From contig NZ_SZPZ01000006.1 of assembly GCF_005233875.1 (NCBI RefSeq), positions 372,001 to 436,000 on the forward strand: a stretch of DNA of 64,000 bases, given 5' to 3'. The position numbers and the translations under genes are program-made. The notes below the pieces were generated by a model. It did no database searches, was not told where the DNA came from, and saw only the letters and a program-made list of their open reading frames with translations. Every line of letters begins with the position of its first letter. The stretch's first letter is position 1. The stretch comes from Kribbella jiaozuonensis. GTDB lineage: Bacteria > Actinomycetota > Actinomycetes > Propionibacteriales > Kribbellaceae. Shown in pieces: positions 31,559-39,362 of the stretch.

Positions 31559-33681
31559 TCGGTCTCCCGGAAGCCGTTCCGCTCCCACCACCGCACGAGC
31601 GACCGCGGTGCCCACCAGTTCGCGCGTCCCAGCAGCCGCATCGTCGCCGGCACCAGCAGCGCTCGCACGATCGTCGCGTCCAGCGCGATCGCGATCACCA
31701 GCCCGACGCCGATCATCTTGACGAACACGATGCCCGACGTCGAGAACGCTGCCACCACGATGATCAGCAGCAACGCCGCACTGGTGATGATCCCGCCGGT
31801 CCGCTGCAACCCGTGCGCGACCGCCTCGGTGTTGTCGCCGGTCCGGTCGTACTCCTCCCGGATCCGGCTGAGCAGGAACACCTCGTAGTCCATCGACAGC
31901 CCGAACAGTACGGCGAACAGCAGCACCGGGTTGGTCGCATCGAGGAACCCGGCCGGCGTGAACCCGAGGAACCCGGACAGATGCCCGTCCTGGAAGATCC
32001 ACACCATCGCCCCGAAGGCCGCCGACAACGACAACACGTTCATCAGCAACGCCTTCGCCGGCAGCACGAACGAGCCGAAGGCAATGAACAGCAGCACGAA
32101 CGTCACCACGACAATGAACCCGGCCATGTACGGCGCGCGCTCCTTCAGCACGTGCAGCAGATCGATCACCGCCGCCGTCTCACCACCGACCTGGACCTGC
32201 GTACCAGCCGGCGCAGGCACCGCCCGCACCCCATGGACGACGTCCCGCGCCACCAGCTCCTGCCCGGTGAAATGGGTGTGCACGACCACGGACGCGACAC
32301 CGTTGGCATAACCACCGATCCGCACGTTCTCCACGTCCCGCACCTGCTGCAGCCGCGAGATGTACGGCGCCAACGCCGCCGCCGGATCGCTCGGAGCAGA
32401 GTCGAATCGCACCGCCGAGTAGATGTCCGACCCGCCCGCTCCCGGGAAGTCCTGCTGCAGCGTCTCGGTCACCGTCCGCGAGGTAGCGCCCGGCGGCAAC
32501 GACCGGTGGTCCACCCCGCCCAGCTGTGCGGACAGGAACGGAATCCCCAGTATCAGTAGCACCGGAACGAGCACCAGCACGTACCGCACCGGTCGCCGCA
32601 TCACACTGTGTGCAAGGCGATACCAAGCACCGTGCTCACCAGAAGCCTTGCGTGGCTTGAAGATCCGCAGACTGTTCACCCGATGCCCCAGTACGCCGAG
32701 CAGCGCCGGCAGGGCCGTCAGCGCCGCGATCATCGCGATCGCCACGGCGGCGGCACCGCCGTACGCCATCGACTTCAGGAACATCACCGGGAACAGCACC
32801 AGGCTGCTGATCGCCACGCCGACCGTCACGCCGGAGAATGCGACCGTCCTCCCGGCCGTGGCCATCGTCGCGGTCAGCGCCGTCTCGACATCGTTGCCGC
32901 GAGCAAGTTCCTCGCGGAACCGGGTGACGATGAACAACGCGTAGTCGATCGCCAGCCCGAGCCCGATCATCGTGACGATGTTGATCGAGAAGATCGACAC
33001 GTCGGTCACCGCCGACAGCCCGCGCAGCAGCACGAACGAGCCGAGGATCGCGAGCGCGCCGACGAACAGCGGCAGCGAGGCCGCGACGAGACCGCCGAAG
33101 ACCACCACCAGCAGCACCAGCACGATCGGCGTCGAGATCGACTCGGCCTTCACGATGTCGTGCTCGGTCTGCGTGTTCACCTCGTCGAACACGGCGACCT
33201 CACCGCCGACCTTCGTCTCCAGCCCGGGCGGCGCGGCGCGCACCTCAGCCGCGATCCGGTGGAACGTGTCCAGCCGAGCCTCCTGCGTCGCGCCGGCCAG
33301 CGTGAGTACGGCGTACGTGCTGTGCTGGTCCTTCGACACGAACACCGGCGACTTGGTGCTCCAGTACGTCGAAACGCCGGTCACGTCGGCGGTCGGCAAC
33401 CCGGCGAGATGGCTCTCGACGGACTGCTTGAACGCCGGGTCGGCGACGGTCGCGGACGGGCTGCGATACAGCACGACGACGTCCGTGCCGGTGCGGCCGA
33501 CGTTCTGCTCGATCGTCGCGACGGCGTTCGCGGCCTCGGTGTCCGGCGCGTCGAAGCCGCCGTTCGCGAGCGACCCGAACACGCCGGTGCCCCAGGCCAG
33601 CCCGAGCACGACGAAGACTCCGGTCAGGGCGAGCACCAGCCGGCGGCGCCGATACGTGAAGTGGCCGAGCGTCTCGAACAC
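31507..33681 (-). CDS. MMPL-family (RND-type) transporter
   Basis: 724 residues with 11-12 membrane helices in the MMPL pattern: one N-terminal span, a ~150-residue extracytoplasmic domain, five spans, a second extracytoplasmic domain (about 370-520) and six spans. Family motifs include GLGLAIDYALFIVTRFREEL and the C-terminal counterpart GLSMDYEVFLLSRIREEYDRTGDN, carrying the Asp-Tyr pairs for proton relay. Such proteins export lipids, drugs or heme-related molecules. The divergent TetR gene and operator suggest inducible export. Confidence 0.92.
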   Translation of the reverse strand: MFETLGHFTYRRRRLVLALTGVFVVLGLAWGTGVFGSLANGGFDAPDTEAANAVATIEQNVGRTGTDVVVLYRSPSATVADPAFKQSVESHLAGLPTADVTGVSTYWSTKSPVFVSKDQHSTYAVLTLAGATQEARLDTFHRIAAEVRAAPPGLETKVGGEVAVFDEVNTQTEHDIVKAESISTPIVLVLLVVVFGGLVAASLPLFVGALAILGSFVLLRGLSAVTDVSIFSINIVTMIGLGLAIDYALFIVTRFREELARGNDVETALTATMATAGRTVAFSGVTVGVAISSLVLFPVMFLKSMAYGGAAAVAIAMIAALTALPALLGVLGHRVNSLRIFKPRKASGEHGAWYRLAHSVMRRPVRYVLVLVPVLLILGIPFLSAQLGGVDHRSLPPGATSRTVTETLQQDFPGAGGSDIYSAVRFDSAPSDPAAALAPYISRLQQVRDVENVRIGGYANGVASVVVHTHFTGQELVARDVVHGVRAVPAPAGTQVQVGGETAAVIDLLHVLKERAPYMAGFIVVVTFVLLFIAFGSFVLPAKALLMNVLSLSAAFGAMVWIFQDGHLSGFLGFTPAGFLDATNPVLLFAVLFGLSMDYEVFLLSRIREEYDRTGDNTEAVAHGLQRTGGIITSAALLLIIVVAAFSTSGIVFVKMIGVGLVIAIALDATIVRALLVPATMRLLGRANWWAPRSLVRWWERNGFRETDQGWSRTSSQEPELARR

Positions 33682-33730
33682 GAACTCTCCCCCAGGGCGT
33701 TAGATTGGAGCAGCGGGCGTTGAGTGAACA

Positions 33731-33756
33731 GCGTTAACTGTTAACACTGTAAACGC
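33731..33756. promoter_or_regulatory. TetR operator between MMPL transporter and TetR genes
   Basis: An imperfect dyad, gcgttaac ... gtaaacgc, encloses the palindrome tgttaaca (33739-33746). It lies in the 88-bp divergent intergenic region, where one TetR dimer pair could repress both promoters. Confidence 0.65.
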
Positions 33757-33769
33757 CTGCCCTGAGCTG

Positions 33770-34507
33770 ATGTCAAGGAGGTTTCGCGGGTTGGGAGAGT
33801 CCGGACGCGACCGGCGCCGTGCGGCGACGGTCGTCGAGATCAAGGCGGCGGCCCGCCGGCTGCTGGTGAGCGGCGGCCCGGCGGCGATCGGGCTGCGGGC
33901 GGTCGCGCGCGAGCTCGGGCTGACCCCGCCGGCGCTGTACCGGTACTTCCCGAGCCACGAGGCGCTGATCGGCGCGCTGGTCGCGGACCTGTACGACGAG
34001 CTGACCACCGGACTGATGACCTTGGAGGCGTCCGAGGAGGCCGTCGACCTCGGCGTGAAGCTCTACCTGCTGGCGAACGGCTTCCGGGACTGGGGACTGG
34101 CGCATCCGGCGGAGTTCGCGCTGCTGTTCGGGACGGCGGTGCCGAGTCCGGAGGCCGACGATCACGAGGAGACGCCGGGACACCAGGCCGCGATGCGGTT
34201 CGGAGACCTGTTCAAGCAGCTGGTTGCGTCGATCTGGTACCAGAAGCCGTTCCCGTACCCGTCCGACGACCTGCTCGGTCCGACGCTGATCGAGCAGTTG
34301 ACGCAGGAGTCGGAGCATTTCAGCGGCATGCCGCCGGGTGCGATCTACCTCGGCCTGACCTACTGGACGCGGCTCTACGGCCTGATCTGCATGGAGGTCT
34401 TCGGCCAGCTGCACTGGGTGCTGCCGGATGCCGGCGCGTACTTCGAGGCGCAGCTGCGCGAGATCGGCGAGGCGCTCGGCCTGGACTGCCCGCCGCCGGA
34501 GGCATAA
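33770..34507 (+). CDS. TetR-family regulator, divergent from MMPL transporter
   Basis: Up to 245 residues from ATG 33770. A strong aaggaggt at 33775-33782 lies inside this reading frame and is ideally placed for TTG 33791, so the true protein may begin LGESGRDRR. HTH at about residues 25-65 (KAAARRLLVSGGPAAIGLRAVARELGLTPPALYRYFPSHEALI). The C-terminal domain (LYLLANGFRDWGLAHPAEFALLFG) is of the WHG/TetR_C_13 kind. Probable repressor of the MMPL transporter. Confidence 0.9.
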   Translation: MSRRFRGLGESGRDRRRAATVVEIKAAARRLLVSGGPAAIGLRAVARELGLTPPALYRYFPSHEALIGALVADLYDELTTGLMTLEASEEAVDLGVKLYLLANGFRDWGLAHPAEFALLFGTAVPSPEADDHEETPGHQAAMRFGDLFKQLVASIWYQKPFPYPSDDLLGPTLIEQLTQESEHFSGMPPGAIYLGLTYWTRLYGLICMEVFGQLHWVLPDAGAYFEAQLREIGEALGLDCPPPEA

Positions 34508-34511
34508 GAAA

Positions 34512-34586
34512 GCCTGCGGGCGCTTCCAGAGACACGACCGGGTGGCCGAACTCAGGGTCAGGCGGACTACCTGACTGCCCGCAGGC
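34512..34586. ncRNA. Candidate structured element closed by a 10-bp stem
   Basis: gcctgcgggc (34512-34521) and gcccgcaggc (34577-34586) are perfect complements and enclose two further helices, gacc-g-gggt/actc-ag-ggtc and gtcagg/cctgac (34557-34574). The minus strand is followed by tttctta, the plus strand by no T run. This fills much of the 270-bp gap 34508-34777. It could be a terminator with a large loop or a small RNA; class unknown. Confidence 0.4.
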
Positions 34587-34731
34587 CCGGTGGCTGGCGT
34601 TGGTTTCGGCCGACCACTTGCCCACTAACTGTGGTTGGCGGTTAGCCCGCCGCCACCTCACGAGTCCGATAGCAATTCATGCGTTGGACCACCTCCCTTC
34701 GCGTGTACTGCGAACTTACTGTCCGGCGGTC

Positions 34732-34749
34732 AACGGTTCAACCGTTTTT
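34732..34749. promoter_or_regulatory. Palindrome aacggt-tca-accgtt followed by TTT
   Basis: Six-base arms, 3-nt centre, then ttt, just upstream of the 34778 promoter. Operator or weak terminator; sequence alone does not decide. A GC hairpin (34631-34656) also lies in this gap. Confidence 0.35.
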
Positions 34750-34764
34750 CGCCCAGGGATGAAC

Positions 34765-34770
34765 GACAAT
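34765..34770 (+). promoter_or_regulatory. -10 element of a leaderless promoter (GACAAT)
   Basis: GACAAT, 7 nt, ATG 34778; no ribosome site. Confidence 0.45.
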
Positions 34771-34777
34771 CGTCGGC

Positions 34778-35071
34778 ATGATCAGACTCGGGCTGCCGGT
34801 GATCGTGCTGTTGATCGGAACCGCCTGGTTCGGGTGGGCGTCGTACCGCCGGGCCGTCCAGGCAGAGCAGGCGCTGGCCGAGGTCAACGCCGAACACCGG
34901 GCGCTGATGAACGAGGTCAGGTCGCTCGAGCGGGCGGTCGCGGCTGCCGAGCAGGGCCTGCGTACGCTCAGCTCGCATCCGTCGGTACCGCGCGACGTCG
35001 CGGTCACCGCCGACCTGACCCTCGCCGACGTACGGCGTCTGGTGGAACGCAACAAGGAGCTCGACGACTGA
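34778..35071 (+). CDS. Small membrane-anchored coiled-coil protein
   Basis: 97 residues. One N-terminal membrane helix (LGLPVIVLLIGTAWFGWASY) is followed by a heptad-patterned, Glu/Ala/Leu-rich helix (AVQAEQALAEVNAEHRALMNEVRSL, then RAVAAAEQGLRTL) and a short acidic tail. It is translationally coupled (TGATG) to the SPFH protein gene, so it may be a partner or scaffold of that complex. Confidence 0.75.
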   Translation: MIRLGLPVIVLLIGTAWFGWASYRRAVQAEQALAEVNAEHRALMNEVRSLERAVAAAEQGLRTLSSHPSVPRDVAVTADLTLADVRRLVERNKELDD

Positions 35072-36051
35072 TGGCAAAACTGGGGAACGCAGCCGCCGCG
35101 ATCAAGCCCAAGGGGAATGTGAAGGTGAAGGTGATCGGCGGGCTGATCGTCGCCGTGATCGCGCTGATCATCCTGTTCAACCTCTTCAACTTCGCGAACA
35201 CCGACGCGAACCGGATCGGCCTGCACTACGGCGGCGGCGTGATCGAGGACAAGAAGTTCAAGTCGATCGTCCCGCCGGGCTCGACGAACAAGCTGATCGG
35301 CCCCGGCGACACGCTCTACACGTACCCGATCGACCAGCGTTCGTACATCATCGGCGGTGACGGCGCCGACACCGACGCGGCCGACGAGGTCACCGTGGTC
35401 AGCAAGGACAACGTCCGGCTCGGCGTCCGGGTACAGGTGTATTTCACGCTGAACCGGGACAAGGACGTGATCAAGTCGTTCCACGAGCGCATCGGCCTGA
35501 AGACCGAGGCCTACGAGGAGAGCGGCTGGAACGACATGCTGCAGAGCTACTTCCGGCCGCAGATCGACCGCGCGCTGTCCGCGGTGGCGACCAACTACAA
35601 CTGGGCCGAGCTGTACAACAACGAGGCGAAGAAGTCCGCGTTCCAGAGCTCGGCGGCCAAGGAGTTCACCCGGCTGCTGCCGGCCGCGGTCGGCGGTGAC
35701 TACTTCTGCGGCCCGGGCTACAACGGCAGCAACGACTGCGGCGAGCTGTCGTTCACGATCCAGAAGCCGATGCCGCTGGACAAAGGCATCATCGACGGCC
35801 TGGAGGCCAAGCAGCGCGCCGAGCTGGCGAAGGCGACCCAGGAGCAGAAGAACCAGCAGGTGAACGTCGAGCTGCAGTCGGTCAAGCAGCAGGTCGCGAT
35901 GCTCGGTGCGAACGGCTACCTGCTGAAGACCGCGATCGAATCGGGCAAGATCCAGTTCATGGTCATCCCGCAGAACGGCAACGTCAGCATCCCGGTGCCG
36001 ACCACCACGCCGTCCACTCCCAGCGACCAGCCCACCCAGCCGGCCCGGTAA
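35071..36051 (+). CDS. SPFH/Band-7 domain membrane protein
   Basis: 326 residues. A membrane helix (VIGGLIVAVIALIILFNLFNF, about 24-44) is followed by an SPFH-like domain (GVRVQVYFTLNRDKDVIKSF, YFRPQIDRALSAVATNYNWAELY) and a coiled-coil tail (EAKQRAELAKATQEQKNQQVNVEL) ending in a Thr/Pro-rich C-terminus. SPFH proteins oligomerise into membrane platforms. An unusual Cys-containing insert (DYFCGPGYNGSNDCGELSF) might form a disulfide, hinting at an extracytoplasmic location. Confidence 0.85.
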   Translation: MAKLGNAAAAIKPKGNVKVKVIGGLIVAVIALIILFNLFNFANTDANRIGLHYGGGVIEDKKFKSIVPPGSTNKLIGPGDTLYTYPIDQRSYIIGGDGADTDAADEVTVVSKDNVRLGVRVQVYFTLNRDKDVIKSFHERIGLKTEAYEESGWNDMLQSYFRPQIDRALSAVATNYNWAELYNNEAKKSAFQSSAAKEFTRLLPAAVGGDYFCGPGYNGSNDCGELSFTIQKPMPLDKGIIDGLEAKQRAELAKATQEQKNQQVNVELQSVKQQVAMLGANGYLLKTAIESGKIQFMVIPQNGNVSIPVPTTTPSTPSDQPTQPAR

Positions 36052-36055
36052 CCAG

Positions 36056-36661
36056 ATGAATGCGCTGCCGTCCCACCTCGAGCTGGTGCAGGGTGTCGTC
36101 CTGCCCAAGCCGGTCGGCGCGCATCCGGTCCTCGACTTCGTCAACACCCGGTCCGAGTGGACCTCCCGCGGCCCCGCCCGGACCGAGTGGCTGACGTCGT
36201 ACGAGGCCTTTCTGATCTGGAACTCGTACGTCGGCCTGTTGTCGCCGGCCAGCGTGTTCCGGTTGATCGAGCAGGCCGGCAGCAGCCCGACCGAGGTGGC
36301 ACGGCGACTGCAGGCCACGCTGGACTTCCGGGTCGACCTGTACGACGTCCTGACCGACCAGGCGACCGATACGACCTTCGAGGCCGCCGCGCGCCTGATC
36401 GAGAAGGCGTACGGCGGCCGCCGGCTCGTGCACGCCGACGAAGGACTGACCTGGGAGCTGCGGGAAGATCTCGCGCTCCCGCTGCACAACCTCGCGCTGC
36501 TCGCCGGTGAGTTGCTCACCGGTCCGTCCCGCGAGCATGTCCGCACCTGCCCGTCCTGCGGCTGGTTGTTCCTCGACCCGCGCGGACGCCGCCGCTGGTG
36601 CTCGATGGCCACCTGCGGCAATCGCGCCAAGGTCCGCGCCCACGCGGCCCGTGTGCGCTAG
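36056..36661 (+). CDS. ABATE/CGNR zinc-finger protein
   Basis: 201 residues. The N-terminal ABATE-type region (HPVLDFVNTRSEWTSRG, LTSYEAFLIWNSYVGLLS) is followed by the C-terminal CGNR zinc finger: CPSCGWLFLDPRGRRRWCS and ATCGNRAKVRAHAARVR with four cysteines. Such proteins are presumed DNA-binding stress regulators. It starts 5 bp after the SPFH stop and could be cotranscribed. Its last 4 bp overlap the next, convergent gene. Confidence 0.9.
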   Translation: MNALPSHLELVQGVVLPKPVGAHPVLDFVNTRSEWTSRGPARTEWLTSYEAFLIWNSYVGLLSPASVFRLIEQAGSSPTEVARRLQATLDFRVDLYDVLTDQATDTTFEAAARLIEKAYGGRRLVHADEGLTWELREDLALPLHNLALLAGELLTGPSREHVRTCPSCGWLFLDPRGRRRWCSMATCGNRAKVRAHAARVR

Positions 36662-37380
36662 TTGAAGGCTGCCGGATCGACCGTGATCCAGGTGTGCTTC
36701 GCGCGGGCAAGCACGCGGCCTTCGGCGTCGTACAGGGTGCTGGCGGTGAACGTCTTGCGGCTGTCCTCGCCGAGGTAGCGGCCGAGCGCGACGCATTCCT
36801 CGCCGGCCTGCGGTCGGGCGTCGATGCACGCGGTCAGCTGGCCGAGCACTGACGGACGTCCTTCGAGGTCGATCGTCCAGCCGCCGGGGCAGTCGAGCGC
36901 GGCCCACAGGAACAGTTCGTCGACCAGTCCGTCGGTCGCGAGATCCGCGGCCGGCTTCCAGGTGCACGCCGTACGCCCGTCGCCGACCGGACCGGGCTTC
37001 AGCCGCAGACCGCCCTGGTTCTCCGGCCCGCAGACGAAGCAGTTCGGGAACGGATGGCCCTGCAACCCGCGGTACGCCGCCTCCGCCGCGCGGGCCTCCT
37101 CCGCCGGGACCGGCTCGATCGTCGCGTCGGCGAGGAAATCGCTGTCGACCGGTACTGCATCCGCGACCAATTCGTCACCGTCAGTCAATTGAGCGCCGGC
37201 GTTGCCGGCCGACAGGCCGAGGTCCTTCTGCAGTGGCGGCGGCATTCGCAACTTCACCTGCGGCACAAATGCGCCATTGAGTTCCGCCGCCAACCTCGTC
37301 CCGACCAGCCCGGCAACGTATCCGCCGTTCCCCGATCGCTCCGGCCCCCGGAATCGTTGGTCGACCCACACAGAAGTCAT
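36658..37380 (-). CDS. Hotdog-fold thioesterase-like protein
   Basis: 240 residues from ATG 37380 (MTSVWVDQRFRGPERSGNGG). TAGGGT (37394-37389) lies 8 nt upstream, which suits a leaderless start; the frame remains open to 38130 but that would read through a divergent promoter and TetR gene. Pattern of two hotdog halves: RFRGPERSGNGGYVAGLVG at the N-terminus and LFLWAALDCPGGWTIDLEG ... LGRYLGEDSRKTFTASTLYDAEGRVLARAKHTWITV at the C-terminus. HPFPNCFVCGPENQGGLRL sits between. Substrate unknown, possibly acyl-CoA. Confidence 0.78.
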   Translation of the reverse strand: MTSVWVDQRFRGPERSGNGGYVAGLVGTRLAAELNGAFVPQVKLRMPPPLQKDLGLSAGNAGAQLTDGDELVADAVPVDSDFLADATIEPVPAEEARAAEAAYRGLQGHPFPNCFVCGPENQGGLRLKPGPVGDGRTACTWKPAADLATDGLVDELFLWAALDCPGGWTIDLEGRPSVLGQLTACIDARPQAGEECVALGRYLGEDSRKTFTASTLYDAEGRVLARAKHTWITVDPAAFN

Positions 37381-37477
37381 GGCCCTGGACCCTAACCCAA
37401 TAACAGGTTTCACCCGACCGTGCACGGGCTGTGGTTGAGGTGTGAGTGCCGAGAACCGTGGGAAGGAAAGGGTTTCA

Positions 37478-37497
37478 GAGAAATCTGAGGATTTCTC
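37478..37497. promoter_or_regulatory. 8-bp hairpin/palindrome gagaaatc-tgag-gatttctc
   Basis: Perfect arms with a 4-nt centre in the 237-bp divergent region 37381-37617. Either a second operator or part of a leader. Confidence 0.35.
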
Positions 37498-37520
37498 GGA
37501 ACAACTGAGCTGAGCCCTCC

Positions 37521-37542
37521 AGTTCAAACGACCGTTTGAACT
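37521..37542 (+). promoter_or_regulatory. 22-bp perfect TetR-type operator
   Basis: agttcaaacg-ac-cgtttgaact has ten-base perfect arms and a 2-bp centre, 75 bp upstream of the TetR GTG start. It has the size and symmetry of an autoregulatory TetR operator. Confidence 0.8.
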
Positions 37543-37617
37543 ATGCTGACTGCAGGCTACTGCGCGTGAGCAGGTGGGGTGCCTGCGCGAGCGGTAGTCG
37601 GGGGGAAGGAGAACTCT

Positions 37618-38256
37618 GTGGAAACACCGGTCGAAACGACCCGGGAGAGATTGCTCAATGTGGCTGAGCAACGATTCGGAGAAGGGGGTTACGAGGGAAC
37701 ATCGCTGCGGGCGATCACGGTCGCAGCAGCCGCGAACATAGCCGCCGTCAACTATCACTTCGGTTCGAAGGAAGCGTTGCTGCGGGCTGCCGTGGCGCGT
37801 GCGATGGCGCCGGTCAACACCGAGCGGCGGCGTCGGCTGGACCAGTTGGAGGCCAGTGGGCCACCGACACCGGAGGAGCTGATCCGGGCGTTCATCGAGC
37901 CCGGTCTGGAACTGGTACTGCGCCGGGGCGAGCGCGGTGCCGTGGTCGCGCGGTTCATCGGCCGGATCGCGTTCGATCCGAGCCGGCGGATCCGGGAGCT
38001 GTACGCGGCCGAATCTGATCCGATCGAGAGTCGCTACCTGGCCGCCCTGCAGCGGGCGTTGCCGCAGGCGTCGCCGGATGCGGTCGCCTTCGGGTACATG
38101 AACATGCTCGGTCTGCTCGCCCTGCACCAATCACAGGCACTGTCCCCGACGCCGGGTGCCGCCGGCTCCGGAGCCACTGCCGAGGATCCCGGCAAACTCG
38201 CCGAGAACCTGGTCGCGTTCCTGGTTGCGGCGTTCGACCGCGGCCTGCGGGCCTGA
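37618..38256 (+). CDS. TetR-family regulator
   Basis: 212 residues from GTG 37618 with AAGGAGA 6 nt upstream. HTH at about residues 8-52 (TRERLLNVAEQRFGEGGYEGTSLRAIT, IAAVNYHFGSKEALLRAAV). The C-terminal domain is like TetR_C_33/CecR-type (RGERGAVVARFIGRIAFDPSRRIRELY). Divergent from the hotdog-like protein gene, with a 22-bp palindrome between, so that gene is a plausible target along with itself. Confidence 0.92.
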   Translation: METPVETTRERLLNVAEQRFGEGGYEGTSLRAITVAAAANIAAVNYHFGSKEALLRAAVARAMAPVNTERRRRLDQLEASGPPTPEELIRAFIEPGLELVLRRGERGAVVARFIGRIAFDPSRRIRELYAAESDPIESRYLAALQRALPQASPDAVAFGYMNMLGLLALHQSQALSPTPGAAGSGATAEDPGKLAENLVAFLVAAFDRGLRA

Positions 38257-38391
38257 CCACATCGCCGATGCCCCGGAAACCGTGGATCCCTGCCTACGGC
38301 TCCCGGGTGTCACCTCCTCACCCTGCGCACTGGTCCGGGTGAGTTTTGTCCGTGTTTTGCTCGCGGATGTTCGGACCGCCTGGTAACGCTG

Positions 38392-38397
38392 CATAAT
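38392..38397 (+). promoter_or_regulatory. -10 element of the amino-sugar operon (CATAAT)
   Basis: CATAAT, 8 nt, then GTG 38406; probable leaderless mRNA. The 149-bp gap 38257-38405 holds no recognisable operator. Confidence 0.5.
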
Positions 38398-38405
38398 GGC
38401 GCTCC

Positions 38406-39362
38406 GTGGACCCCTGTGAAGTCGTGGTTGCCGTCGACCTCGGTGGAACCCGGATGAAGTGCGGCCTGGTCGCCGCCGACGGTGCCGTGCTGCACCGCGA
38501 GACCAGGCCGACGCCCCGGGCTGCGTCCGACGAGCGCGGTGGCGGTCGCGTCGTACTCGAAGCGCTGCTGGAGACCGTCGTCGAGCTCAGCCAGAAGGCG
38601 ACCGCCGACGGGCACCGGGTGCGCGCGATCGGCGTCGTGGTGCCCGGTGTCATCGATGCCGAGCACGGCACGGTCGGCGCCGAGAACCTGGAGTGGGTCG
38701 CCACGCCGGTGCTGGCCGAGCTCAAGGCCGCGATCAGCGACGACGTGCCGATCGTGCTCGCCCACGACGTCCGCGCCGGCGGGTACGCCGAGCTCCGCCA
38801 GGGCGCCCTGGCCGGTACGACGAACTCGATGTTCCTGCCGCTCGGCACCGGGATCGCCGCCGCGATGATCGTCGACGGGTCCCTGGTCAGCGGCGACGGG
38901 TACGCCGGCGAGCTCGGCCACTCGAAGTTCATCTACGGCGACGCCGCCGAGCTGTGCGCCTGCGGTCAGTGGGGCTGCCTCGAGACCGTCGCATCTGCGG
39001 CCGCGTTGGCCCGGCGCTACACCGCCCGCACCGGACGGACCGTGGACGGCGCCCGCGAGGTGATGGAGCTGCTGGCGGCCGGAGACCCGGACGCCGAACA
39101 GGTCTGGCAGGACGCGTTGGCCGCCCTCGTCGACGCGCTGGTGCTCTACACGACCCTGGTTGCGCCGACGAAGATCGCGATCGGCGGCGGCCTGGTGGGA
39201 GCCGGCGAGACGCTGCTGCAGCCGCTGCGGGAGGGCGTGCACGCGCGGCTGACGTTCCAGCGCGAGCCGGAGATCGTGGCGGCTGTGCTGGGCGAGGAGG
39301 CGGGCATGCTCGGTGCCGCGCAGATGGCCTGGGACCGCGCTGACGAGGAGGGCAGGGCATGA
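38406..39362 (+). CDS. ROK-family sugar kinase (N-acetylhexosamine kinase-like)
   Basis: 318 residues from GTG 38406. ATP-binding start VAVDLGGTRMKCGLV; catalytic loop GVVVPGVIDAEHG; ROK signature with zinc ligands ELGHSKF and CACGQWGCLE (C-x-C-G-x-x-G-C-x-E). Glucokinase, N-acetylglucosamine kinase and N-acetylmannosamine kinase all share this. Its neighbour nagA overlaps by 4 bp and makes N-acetylhexosamine phosphorylation the most likely role. Confidence 0.9.
   Translation: MDPCEVVVAVDLGGTRMKCGLVAADGAVLHRETRPTPRAASDERGGGRVVLEALLETVVELSQKATADGHRVRAIGVVVPGVIDAEHGTVGAENLEWVATPVLAELKAAISDDVPIVLAHDVRAGGYAELRQGALAGTTNSMFLPLGTGIAAAMIVDGSLVSGDGYAGELGHSKFIYGDAAELCACGQWGCLETVASAAALARRYTARTGRTVDGAREVMELLAAGDPDAEQVWQDALAALVDALVLYTTLVAPTKIAIGGGLVGAGETLLQPLREGVHARLTFQREPEIVAAVLGEEAGMLGAAQMAWDRADEEGRA

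Noticed and set aside
38257..38405. DasR (GntR) operator upstream of the amino-sugar operon
   Set aside because: No sequence close to ACTGGTCTAGACCACT is present in this gap.
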